NCBI GenBank assembly: GCA_011033025.1
Contig: WFMF01000233.1
Span: 62,001 to 126,000, forward strand
Origin: Beroe forskalii
Taxonomy: Eukaryota; Ctenophora; Nuda; Beroida; Beroidae
Direction of reading: 5' to 3'
Length of the DNA: 64,000 bases
Part shown: piece after piece, positions 36,658 through 47,321 of the stretch
Position numbering within the stretch: the first letter of the stretch is position 1
Layout: each line of letters starts with the position of its first letter
The notes under the pieces: model-generated
Databases searched by the model: none
Seen by the model: the letters and a program-made list of their open reading frames with translations, nothing else
What the model was told of the DNA's origin: nothing
Made by a program: the position numbers and the translations under genes

Positions 36658-37157
36658 TAAGGCTTTTCTTCAGTGTAAATTCTTTGAGCATTTTTTGAAT
36701 GATTTGTGTTTGCTTTATATGTCTAACTTATTACTTTTGATTTTGATTCACTTTATTAGTTAATTGGGTTATTAAAGTATATAAAGTATATATTGTACGT
36801 TTTTTTTCTGGGTGTGACATTGCCTTGTTAATTTAGAGTCTAGATGTTGATTTTCACTTAAATTTTTGCGTCATTATCATTTATTTTAAATTTGTTTCAC
36901 TTTTACCCATTTACGTTTATTTTAAATTGATCACCTTGATATAATTTTGACATTTCTTTTATATAGGGATCTGACATTACGATTGTAATTTGATCATAAT
37001 TTGTTTAATCCTGTTTAATCCTGTTTTAATCCTATATCCCTGTGTGGCTTGAATTGCGCGCGGCGCGCTTCTCCCGAAGCGCGTGGAGCGTACACACACC
37101 TAAATGGTCGAGGTCTTAAAAAGTTATGAGTGATGCAAAAGAAGTGCGCGCACCACT

Positions 37158-37322
37158 TGTCAGACGTTGTCTGACCCCTTCGCCTTCGGTGAGCGCGCGC
37201 CACCAAGCGGAGGGTAGGGTAAAATCACATTATGGACGTTTATTTTGATGTTTACCTCCTCGCGCGCGAAGCGCGCGCTCCACGACTCGCATTGAAATAA
37301 TGGGTCTGACGACGTCAGACAA
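37158..37322. repeat. Inverted pair around a CGCG-rich segment
   Basis: TTGTCAGACGTTGTCTGACC at 37158 pairs with GGGTCTGACGACGTCAGACA at 37302; each arm is itself nearly palindromic. The intervening DNA is rich in GCGCGC and AAGCGCG. Likely part of a decayed inverted-repeat element; boundaries unclear. Confidence 0.45.
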
Positions 37323-37666
37323 GATTTTTCTGGTAATATGTACAGGGGCTGCATGATTTTTTTGCTTTATCTCTAGCATTGATTGTTATTTCACTACTAT
37401 CTCATAAAAATATCAGCTGCAGTTTTAGAATAATTCTGTTATTCGAATTTTGAATGTTTTTGAAAGTTGAATAAATCAAAACCTGTGTAAATAACATGTG
37501 TAAATTATAAGGTGCAATATTTAAGGTCACAAATACACCTGGATCCGTCAACTGGTCCTTTACTTCTCTTGGCTAAGTGTGTTGCCTAATTTCTTGATGT
37601 TTGGAGTAACGACAAAGACCTTCCTAAGCCTGCATAGGTGTGTGATGCACTGTGCAATCCAATGTC

Positions 37667-39346
37667 TTATCTCTAGAGGTGTATGGGTATACAAATGAAA
37701 TTTATTCATTTTCTAATTCAAGTTGACATAAGGGTGGAAGACTAAACTGTGAACCATCAGCGGTTACCCTACAGTTGTAGGTCTGCCATCTGCGATGTAG
37801 GTGTACCATCAGCAGGTGACAAAGGGCGGAGGGTTTCGGCCCACGCCCCTCACAGCTTACAACCAAGGCTGGGGGACTGAGCAACACAGTTTAGAGGGAA
37901 GGGGGAAGAAAAAGAAAGAGTTCAGTAGAGGTAAAAGATCATTGAGGGCTAAAATCATGTGGATTTTTTTGAAAAATCTCCGAAGAGAATGAAATAGTAT
38001 AAATATATTCTGAGAAAGCACTAGAGGTGCATCACCAATAGTGTATCACAATTTCACAAAGCATCATCAATATAATTCATGTTTGAAAAGTAAAATAAAA
38101 ATATATTTTAAGTCCTGAACATTACAAATTAACCAAGTGTTAAAAAAAACAATCCCTGTCATTAAAAATGCCCCAATAAGGAATGAAAAGGCCAAAAACG
38201 GTCAGATTCACATGAACATACGGACAAGAAAAATGTTACCATTGGTGAATCATGCAAAAAAATAGCTGTGTCTACAGCCCACTGTATGAAAAGAAAAAAA
38301 CAATATGTATGAACTTTCATTAAAAGAACAGCTGGCACCATAAAACTTGAAAGTTCAAAAGATATTTATAATTCCATAATGACCAATGAATCTTGTTGGC
38401 TGACACTAGATCCAATTTCAGCTAATGGATTTACATGTTTAGCAAACAAAGACCATTGAGCGATTTTCAGTTTCATTCAGGCAGGTGGTCACTGCACCAG
38501 GGGGTGATTGCTGGGGGCCTAATAATAAATACCAAAAGTGTGACAGTGTGTGGCACATGCATCATTCCATGTCAATCAAATGAACTGATCAAATAAAAAA
38601 CGCACACAATTGCTGTTTTGTGTGGACGTCATCACAAAAGTGTATTGTGCGCATTTTTCATTTGATCAGTTCATTTGATCGACACAGAACGATGAAACCA
38701 CCTGTAAAATGTTATCATGACCTAGACACTGCACCCCACTGCCAATACTTCCTCTCCATTTCTGGCAGTGCATATTTAGTACCATCAATGGTAAGGAGTC
38801 ATGGTGCTGAAAGAATTTGTCATCCAACATGTGAAAGCCTGTGATGCCACCAGCCCTATTGAGGCCACTTCAGTCTGTTATCAGCTCTGTTGCCTTTCCA
38901 ACACTTCACTTCACTAACTTCTCACTCCAAAACAATATACCAAGGCAGCTGCAGGGTCGGGGTGCTCTGAGCCCACAACATCCCTGACCCACACTGCTTC
39001 ACTTGTGCGCCCAAGTTGAGGGAACAGTGTTACAGCCGCATGCATCTCAGGATCCTGTTGCTATATACAAATAATACATCTTCTCAATAAATCTTTGTGA
39101 GGGCAAATCCTATATTGCTTTCTAAACCAACTGTTTCTTGAAAAAACTAATTCACTGCACTCAGTGCCATGTCAATTTAAACACCCCCAAAAGCTGAGGG
39201 AGGTATTGGACTGATAACGCCTGCACACAACTCATCTTTGGTTTATTGCTATCATAGGTATTAATTTATTTATAACAATCAAGTCAAGAAACTTTTGTAA
39301 AAGTTACCCTTTGCATTCAAAACTTGCCAAATACTTGCTAATAGAG
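37667..39346. other. Intergenic, no gene seen
   Basis: AT-rich sequence without a supportable exon. A 50-bp-armed hairpin lies at 38571-38690: TCAAATGAACTGATCAAAT on the left and its complement on the right, followed inward by CGCACACAAT/ATTGTGCG, with a loop of about 15 bases. Confidence 0.5.
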
Positions 39347-40112
39347 GGGGGGGGGTTTCACTGTCCCAATTGTCCCAAACTCAAGAAAAAGTGGATTGGG
39401 ACAGGGACAAATGGGACATTTGGGACAAATGGGACAATTGGGACAAATGGGACAGAGAAAATAGAACAAATGGGACTCGAAAAAGCGAATTTGGACTGGG
39501 ACAATTGGGACATTAGGGACAAATGGGACAATTGGGACAAATGGGACAGGGAAAATAGAACAAATGGGACTCGAAAAAGTGAATTTGGACTGGGACAATT
39601 GGGACATTTGGGACATTTGGGACATTTGGGACAAATGGGACAGAGAAAGTGGAATAAATGGGACTCAAAAAAGTAAATGCAGACTGGATCAAATGGGACA
39701 TTTGGGACAAAAATGACAGAGACAACTGGGATTCAATTAATGATTGTGTTTTTGAGCGGCAGTTTAGTGTTTTTTGTCTCACAGCCTGTTACATAGCAGC
39801 AATTGCTGTGCTGCAACTGCCACTGTCTTTTTCCCATCATAGGTTTTGGGATAGGTGAGTGGGAACACTTAACCACTGTAAACAAACACAACCAAAATAT
39901 GAACTTAGTATACTAGTATGAATAGAGCATTCATTTCAATGATAGAAAATCTTGAATCAATGTAAAAAATGATAAATGACTGATTTTTTCAAATTTTTGT
40001 TTGTCCCAATTGTCCCAAATGTCCCAGTTGTCCCAATTGTCCCAAAAACCAGTCCCAAACTCAAAAAAAAGTAAATTGGGACAGGGACAATTGGGACAGT
40101 GAAACTCCCCCC
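39347..40112. mobile_element. G-run-ended element filled with GGGACAAAT words, 7-bp TSD
   Basis: Ends GGGGGGGGGTTTCACTGTCC and the complement of GGGGGGAGTTTCACTGTCCC, both continuing CAATTGTCCC. AATAGAG is duplicated at 39340-39346 and 40113-40119. Large parts of the interior are tandem 10-bp words GGGACAAATG/GGGACAATTG with interspersed blocks containing GACTCGAAAAAG. It shares G-run ends and a 7-bp duplication with the element at 33533-34076, though internal sequence differs. Open frames here are by-products of the repeat. It lies upstream of the lectin gene. Confidence 0.87.
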
Positions 40113-40276
40113 AATAGAGATAACAGGGAATTGTAAATATATCAGATTAGTTAGGTAAAATAAAAATCAATCTATTGCAGGTGTAGCTGGGATGAATTGT
40201 TGAATAGACCTGCTCACTGATCCTGATTTTGGTTTATGTAGTTTGGTATCAAATTAATCTATCATATTATTTGAGG

Positions 40277-43200
40277 ATGAGGTGCTTGCTGCTTGTTTCT
40301 CTAGCTCTTTCTCTGGGATACTCAAAAGTTCCACTGCCAATTGAGAAAAAGATTTACATCCTGAGAGAGAACAGCCTCATCAAACCTTTCTCCTGTGAGT
40401 ATATTTAGGAAGACTATGTAAAAACCTTAAAAGAACTTTTTTCATTCAAAATTCAAATCATGAATTGATGAAATTATCTTGAAACTAACTACCTTAGGAG
40501 ATGTATTTATGGAGGCTGTAATTTGGGGATTCTTCAAAAAATCCCCATTTTTTCACATACCATGACAGTTCAAAATGACGTCATTATCATATACTAGCAG
40601 GCCCGGTGTGCCTGCTATAACATTGCTCGCTCGGCGGCTCTACGCGCCGCCTCGTTTGCAAATTCTTACCATTTTACCAAGTTACCAACAGCTTGCCCTA
40701 ACCAGCGCCTTATTCTGCGAGGAGCGCCGTCGTTCTTCTCAGGCCACGCGCACGTAAGCATCTGGTTAGATGAAACCAAAAGCCGGCAGAATGAAGTAAG
40801 TAAAATGATAAGTTAACAGGAACTAAAGTTGCAGAATTAGAAGTGTGTCGTTTGATGGCGCAAAGGTGAATGGTGATTTCAAACGACAAAAGTTGCGACG
40901 CGCGCGTGGTGAGGTATTAGACGACACTAACGTGTAACGCATTGTTTGACTGGTCTTACCGTGCATTATGATTTTTACTTCATTCGTATACTGAATAAAG
41001 CTGCGTTATAAATGGAAATGAATTAAAAATTAATTTTAGGCCTTGCCTGGTGCGCGCAAAATCAAATTCATAATTTTACGCCGCGCATTTCGTCTTGTAA
41101 GTTCGTAACTATATCTGAAATAACTTTGCGACGCGCGCAGAGTTTCTGCGTTGCGCGCAAGATTAAAATGCGCGCGCGTCGTGTTTTGTTAGTTCAACAA
41201 TTTTGTTTTCCCTTACGTTTATGTGAAGTGTTCTGAATCGAACTCAGTGAACCTCTCATTAATTTTGAAACACGCCGATACGTACGGACATTGTTCGATG
41301 CGAATTTATTTCATCGGTTGAACTTTACTGCTTAGATAGTTTTTGTAATAACTTCCTACTTTCCAAAACTTCCGATAACTGTCGTCCAAAATATTCCTAC
41401 ATGCCTCATGAACTAAAAATTTAAAAACATCAACATTTAAAAGCAACATCTCGACAGCTTAAATCACTAACGTAATAGTAGCACTACTTCACGAACTACT
41501 TTATGTTGCACGTGCGCAAATATCCAACTCCATAGCAACGGCACCTCATTTCTTCCGTTTGCATTCGTTTTCCTTGATATTTTCTTGGCAAGCTCAAATT
41601 TAAACTGTGCGCCCGCGCAGACATAATTCACGTGCCATCTCCAAATTATATATAAGATGTTTACTAGAGTAATGACTTGAGAAAATCCCCAGATTTTCAA
41701 CTTACCAAAATTTGAAACACTGAAATTTTATCTCAAATAAATACACCACCTAAGGTATTAAAAAACACCAATTTTCGTCAATGAAATATTTCCTAGTTTC
41801 TAATAGAAACTATTCTAGTCTATATTCTATCTAAAATTTGGCAAAGGCTTATCTCAACACCATATTACATAGAGTCAGTATGATGTATGTAAGACCTGCA
41901 GGGCTAAATACTGCCCGAGGCTATGACATGTGATGATTTGATGAAATAGTTTAACCTGATTGACAAGACCTTATACATTTGGAGTACCTATGCCAATTCA
42001 TGGCAAACCCTGCCTTAATTAATGGTCGTGAACCATGGTTTATATATAGAAATTACCTGATTACGAGACCTACTAGGAATGGTATAACCTTACAGGTTTA
42101 CTGCAAGGATTAAATTGAAATTTTTTGGAAGTTGGAAACTCCAAAATCGAAGTTTCTGGCCTCTGTAGTTTTGTGCGAGGTAACTGTCCCCTCATTAAGC
42201 CTCAGAGCCCATGTTTTATGAAAAGAAAAACATTTAAATGTGTAGATCTTGAGGCAATACCATGTACATTCTCAACTGCAGTACACGCAACATCACTCCC
42301 GAAAAGGGTGTACTATGTAAGTGTGATATCAATGATATGAGAATAAAAGCATTACAGGGTGTCTCTCGGAGTCTGGTGTCTTAAAAGTAAAGCTTTATTG
42401 CTGAGTTCATGGAGGAGCAAATGTTAATTCACATTTCAGCAATGCACATGGACACCCCCATGTGGGATTACAGTGGCAGTACGATTGTGAGCAACAATGA
42501 GATACGCCTCACACCTGACCACCAGTCAAAGAGTGGCCGCATCTGGAACACTATTGTAAGTAGCTCTTGATCATTGCAGCATTGTATCATTGCAGCATTG
42601 TATCATTACTATTACCTAGAATATGTGATACACTTAAAGTGAAAACAAACAATTTATATCACATTGTTGCAACATATGTTTACATGAAATAAGTTGAATG
42701 AGGATGTCAGCCGTTTGACTTCCTCATTGTAGTGTTAAAAGATAGTAATACCCGCCTCATTTCAGCCGCTCATGGCCCCTAACTGGGAGCTATTGCTCGA
42801 GTTCAAGGTGCACGGTAGTGGAAGGACACTTTATGGTGATGGGTTTGCTTTGTGGCTCACAAAGCCCAGGCAACTCATGTCAGGTTAACGCTAATTAACT
42901 ATTTCCATTCCCATTGATCAGATGATACCATTCGAATAATACAGTAGCTCTGTCAATCGAATTTTCATGAGTTTCAGGTTTAGATAATCCGTCTCTATTC
43001 TCCAGGTCCGGTATTTGGAGCTAATAATAACTTCATTGGTTTGGGAATCTTCTTTGATACTTACAGCAACCACAATGGAGAGCACTCTGTGAGTACCGCA
43101 CCAAGATACACTCCGTGCGTTTTTAAAACCATGGTTTTATTAAAACCATTCACGTCACTCACACATCCCCTCCTATTCACCCACACAGCTCACCCTCACC

Positions 43201-46200
43201 CCACCCATACAGCCCACCTTCACCCCTCACTCCCACCTCACAGCGCACCCTCACCCCTCCAACACAGCCCACCCTCACCCCACCCATACAGCCCACCTTC
43301 ACCCCTCACTCCCACCTCACAGCGCACCCTCACCCCTCCAACACAACCCACCCTCACCCCTCACTCCCACCTCACAGCCCACCCTCACCCCTCACCGCCC
43401 CGGCGGTTAGAGGCAGGCACAATCCAATCTTGGGACTATAATCTTGCGGTCCAGTCTTTCTTTTATATTATTTACGTCAAGAATTAGGTATATGACTTAA
43501 ATTGGCCTAAAATCTAATCATTTTTGAACCAATTTAACCGGCCCTTTGGACAATTTTTTTTCAATTGGTTGCCAAATCTAAGATTTTATGCTCTACAATA
43601 ACCACTAAAACCCATTCATACTCGATAAGTTGTATCAAAAGACCCAAATGCTGGTCTAATCTCATGATTTAGGTGGTCAAATAAGTGACGTTCAAGTAAG
43701 TAAACACTGTAAAAGCAAGTTTCATCTGACCTTAATTGATTGGCCCTTAATTTAACCAGCCCCAACCGGTATTTTTTCATCGGCCGCGAAAAAAAATCTC
43801 AGAGTTGTTTTTGTCCTGAAGTGATGGATTTTGTCCGAGTGCTGAATCATTAAATGTGCGCTCTTGTCGTTTCTGATGAAGAGGATTTACTGATTGGCCT
43901 ACCACGCTATCCTGTCCACTAGTATCCATAATCATTTCTACGATTTCATGAATGAGATATCAACGTGTTATCATATTTTCGTTTCAGCACGGTCACCCCT
44001 ATGTGTCGGCAGTGGTACACAACGGTAGTCAGTCCTACGACCACGACACTGACGGTAAGTATCTTTTATGTTCCTTCCTCCCCACACCTCTGACACTGAA
44101 GGTAAGTATCTTAATGTTCCTTCCTCCCCACATCTCTGATATTGAAGGTAAGTATCTTAAATGTCCCTTCCTCCCCACATCTCTGATACTGAAGGTAAGT
44201 AATATCATTAATGTTCCTTCCATCCCACATCTCTGATACTGAAGTTAAGTATCTTTATTGTTCCTTCCTCCCCACACCTCTGACACTGAAGGTAAGTATC
44301 TTAATGTTCCTTCCTCCCCACATCTCTGATATTGAAGGTAAGTATCTTTAATGTTCCTTCCTCCCCACATCTCTGATATTGAAGGTAATTATCTTTAATG
44401 TTCCTTCCTCCTCACATCTCTGATATCGAAATTAAGTATCTTTAATGTTCCTTCCTCCCCACATCTCTTTGATACTGATTACTGATAGTAAGTATCTTTA
44501 ATGTTCCTTCCTCCTCACATCTCTGATACTGAAGGTAAGTATCTTTAATGTTCCTTCCCACCCACATCTCTGATATTGAAGGTAAGTATCTTTAATGTTC
44601 CTTCCTCCCCACATCTTTCCTCTTATGAGCTGTGAATGAATGGACGACCCCCTCTTTTTTCTTTGGCAAGTATTCACTACTTGGATTTTTAGACGACATC
44701 CGCGGAGTTGCGCGGTCAGATAAGTTTAGATGTAACTGTCGCGTAGTCACGCGACAAGTAGGTCGAATCCTGTAGAGAAAAGATAGAGTCTCCACCGGAC
44801 TCCACCGTACTCTTAGGCCCTCAGAGTTTAGTGACTGATATGCAGGAGCTCTAAAAGTTTGTCGGTCGTTTGGTCTGAGAGTTCATCATAAGAACCAAAC
44901 TATCGACCCTGGCTTTGTAGGGTATAGACAATGTTTAAGTGTCCAACAATTCCCTCTGATTATAGATACAGATAGATTCCCTCTCATTCAATGACCTGTT
45001 CCGTGAAATCAATATACCCTTATACAGGGTTTTACATAATTAAAATTTTCCTCATATTATATATTATATAAGTTAACTGGATTTGCCGTCTATCTACTGA
45101 TTTGTCGATACTGTATAACAAAGTTTACAGTCACGAAATCCTCATCTTCTAGCGGTTATGGACTGTTTCCGACAATATCACTGGACTTGTTACTTAAGTG
45201 AAATGTGCGAGCACTTGACGTGCAACTCAGGTGAAATGTCTACCTATAAAACTTTCAAGACGGCAGTCTTGAAGGAAACTAGAAAGTAAAACGCAGTTTT
45301 ACATTTTATCTACCAATTACACAACGCCCTGTTGGATTAGTTACTTGTCCAACGTGTCAGTTGATCGACCAATACGCAGTGGAGTCAATCCAACTTCCAG
45401 TTGTTGTGCACTAGCTCACAGTACATTCCAGGTACTCATAGTACCTATTGTGATGTTCTCCGCACAAATAGAGACACTTGAGAGTTAGGTCATTATCAGG
45501 GGTTAAAATAGTGAATTGTTGCCGTCATATCGCCTATTTAAAGCACGCGACAGTTTATTCGTACCGAGCCCAGTGTGTTACTTCAAAAGACTGAGAATGG
45601 ACAGAGAGATTAGCGGATTCCTCTTGTTATTGATGGAGATCTAGACCAATGACAAGTACTTAAGTACGCTACTAGCAGAGAACTACAAGGAGCTTGCTCG
45701 AAATGGCCGCGTGGGCTGCAGCCGGCTTACCGTTAACATTTGATGCACAAATTTATCCGTATAGTTTGAGAGAAATCATGAGCAATTATGCGAAATCAGG
45801 AGCGTTTATTATGGTATTATGTAAGTCTGAGTTTTACTTTGTGGCACGGATGATTAGGCACGCTTGAAGTGGAAATAGTAATGAGTGGGTATAATACAAA
45901 CCACATAACATCCAGAGTGAATGTGTCTCCTGGTATGGGTCTGGGGGTAGGTTAGGATCTAGGTTGATAAGGTTTAGGTTAGAGTTTATTTTAGGGTCTA
46001 GCTTAGGGTCTGGGTTAGTGTCTAACATTAGAAGTTATTATCGGGGTTTTCCGGATGAATTTAGTTAGGTAATCATTGTACAAGTGCTCCCCGAAAGCAA
46101 ACACAGCTGCTCCCTAAGAGCAAACCCCACTCCCTGAGAGCAAACCCACTCCCTGAGAGCAAACCCAGGTCCCTGAGAGCAAACCCCATTCCCTGAGAGC

Positions 46201-47321
46201 AAACCCCATTCCCTGATAGCAATCCCCACTCCCTGAGAGCAATCCCCACTCCCTGAGAGCAAACCCCACTCCCCGAGAGCAAACCCCACTCCCTGAGAGC
46301 AAACCCAGCTCCCTTAGAGCAAACCCCACTCCCTGAGAGCAAACCCCACTCCCTGAGAGCAAACCCCACTCCCTGAGAGCAAACCCAGCTCCCTTAGAGC
46401 AAACCCCATTCCCTGAGAGCAAACCCCATTCCCTGAGAGCAAACCCCATTCCCTGAGAGCAAACCCCACTCCCTGAGAGCAAACCCCCACTCCCTGATAG
46501 CAAACCCCCACTCCCTGATAGCAAACCCAGGTCCCTGATAGCAAACTCAGGTCCCTGATAGCAAACTCAGGTCCCTGATAGCAAACTCAGGTCCCTGATA
46601 GCAAACTCAGGTCCCTGATAGCAAACCCAGTTCCTCCCTCACACCACGCTGACTGAGGACAACTGTACTTCTGACGGCTCTACTTAAGTCCGGTGTAGAT
46701 ACTAGACATACGAGCACTCAGTATCAAGTATCACCTAATTCTGACAACTCTGTCGACGATTCATTGTGCATTGATAGACAATGTCCGTCAGATAATACCA
46801 CCATGTATTTCCTAAATCCTGTCTATGATTTGCATCATAGTCTCTAATAGTCTTATTAGAGTACCTGTCTCCTAAAAGCTTTCTTTTCCTCATTCCCTAT
46901 TTCACAGGGACTCACAACGAAATAGCTGGATGTCAGAACAGTTTTAGAGGACAGAAACACGATACGTTTGCCAGCATCAAGTACATCGACAAAACGCTAA
47001 CTGTGAGTCTATTTGTTTCGTATTGTAGACACTCTTCTTCTTTTTACTCACTGCTAAAACGGTATTTAACCGCATATTATACGGTTCAAGAGTGTGTTGT
47101 TGTTATTCGAGATGATGAAGGGAGAGATTTATTTGTGCTATTTAATTGTGTAGCATATTGTGTCCTTAATAAAATTGTATAATTAATTGTCCCATGAAAA
47201 ATGGTCAATTAAATCATTGAATAAATCTCCCGCCAGGTGCATTTGGACTCGCGAGGCAAAGACAAGTGGACGAAGTGTTTTGAAGTGAAGAACGTTGTTC
47301 TGCCCATTGGGTATCACTTGG
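40277..47321 (+). CDS. LMAN2: VIP36-like L-type lectin, 3' end not in reach
   Basis: Seven plus-strand exons: 40277-40394, 42440-42555, 42766-42883, 43006-43088, 43988-44054, 46908-47002 and 47237-47321, with phases alternating 1 and 0 and no stop, 227 codons. Exon 1 encodes a signal peptide (MRCLLLVSLALSLGYS) and the mature start. The lectin domain matches VIP36: PMWDYSGSTIVSNNEIRLTP, YGDGFALWLTK, GPVFGANNNFIGLGIFFDTY, YDHDTDG and KHDTFASIKY. The GDG Asp, the FFDTY Asp and the His in KHDTF match known Ca/mannose-binding positions; AGCQ and KWTKCF give the conserved Cys pair. VIP36 carries high-mannose glycoproteins between ER and Golgi. The remaining lectin strand, stalk, membrane segment and tail are missing: the last donor opens directly into the 176-bp satellite. 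LMAN2 versus LMAN2L cannot be separated. Confidence 0.9.
40492..41755. mobile_element. TIR element in lectin intron 1, CpG-rich core
   Basis: Ends CCTTAGGAGATGTATTTATG and the complement of CCTTAGGTGGTGTATTTATT, with TA at both sides (40490-40491, 41756-41757). The interior is unusually rich in GCGCGC/CGCGCG and has GGGGATT words near both ends. No transposase frame. A TA duplication suggests Tc1/mariner or a related family. Confidence 0.6.
43140..43400. repeat. C-rich minisatellite with repeated CACAG in lectin intron 4
   Basis: About three copies of a roughly 80-bp compound unit of TCACCCCTCACTCCCACC and CACAGCGCACCC/CACAGCCCACC. The array is pyrimidine-rich with multiple CACAG ends, so it resembles a run of decoy 3' splice sites upstream of exon 5. 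Confidence 0.8.
44040..44625 (+). repeat. 47-bp minisatellite copying the lectin exon-5 donor
   Basis: About 12 copies of a unit with TCTGATACTGAAG, then GTAAGTATCTTTAATG and TTCCTTCCTCCCCACA. The first copy is the real exon-5 end (CACGACACTGACG followed by GTAAGTATC). Most copies keep an intact GTAAGT, a few have GTTAAGT or GTAATT. Confidence 0.9.
45703..45820 (+). CDS. Possible nested first exon, unrecognised
   Basis: An ATG at 45703 opens 39 codons (MAAWAAAGLPLTFDAQIYPY, then SLREIMSNYAKSGAFIMVL) ending phase 1 at a perfect GTAAGT donor. It lies in lectin intron 5 on the same strand. It could start a nested gene or an alternative lectin-locus transcript, but no downstream exon was found. 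Composition is protein-like; chance cannot be excluded. Confidence 0.3.
46085..46640. repeat. 20-bp minisatellite in lectin intron 5
   Basis: About 27 copies of CCCACTCCCTGAGAGCAAAC with variants (GATAGC, CAGGTCCC, CAGCTCCCTTA). The right end has a homogeneous block of the GATAGCAAACTCAGGTCC variant. It ends about 270 bp before exon 6. Long Gly/Ser/Leu frames on the minus strand are artefacts of the period. Confidence 0.92.

Larger units (their letters stand above)
35810..37665. repeat. Direct repeats flanking a 1.8-kb gene-free block
   Basis: CCTAAGCCCGCATAGGTGTG at about 35817 and CCTAAGCCTGCATAGGTGTG at about 37624, each extending about 25 bases further with differences mostly of CG-to-TG type. 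The block between contains the MITE at 36276-36657 and a GC-rich CGCG-dense patch at 37055-37290. No gene seen. Confidence 0.5.

Noticed and set aside
39311-39858. Asn/Gly/Thr-rich repeat protein and its complement
   Set aside because: By-product of the 10-bp GGGACAAATG words within the inverted-repeat element.
43041-43487. 148-codon extension of lectin exon 4
   Set aside because: It is read-through of the exon past a good GTGAGT donor into the C-rich array; homology ends at the donor.
46085-46640. Gly/Ser/Leu-rich repeat proteins on the minus strand
   Set aside because: Produced by the 20-bp minisatellite; no start context, splice sites or flanking coding sequence.
46085-46640. CRISPR array
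   Set aside because: Units are contiguous tandem repeats without unique spacers, and the genome is eukaryotic.
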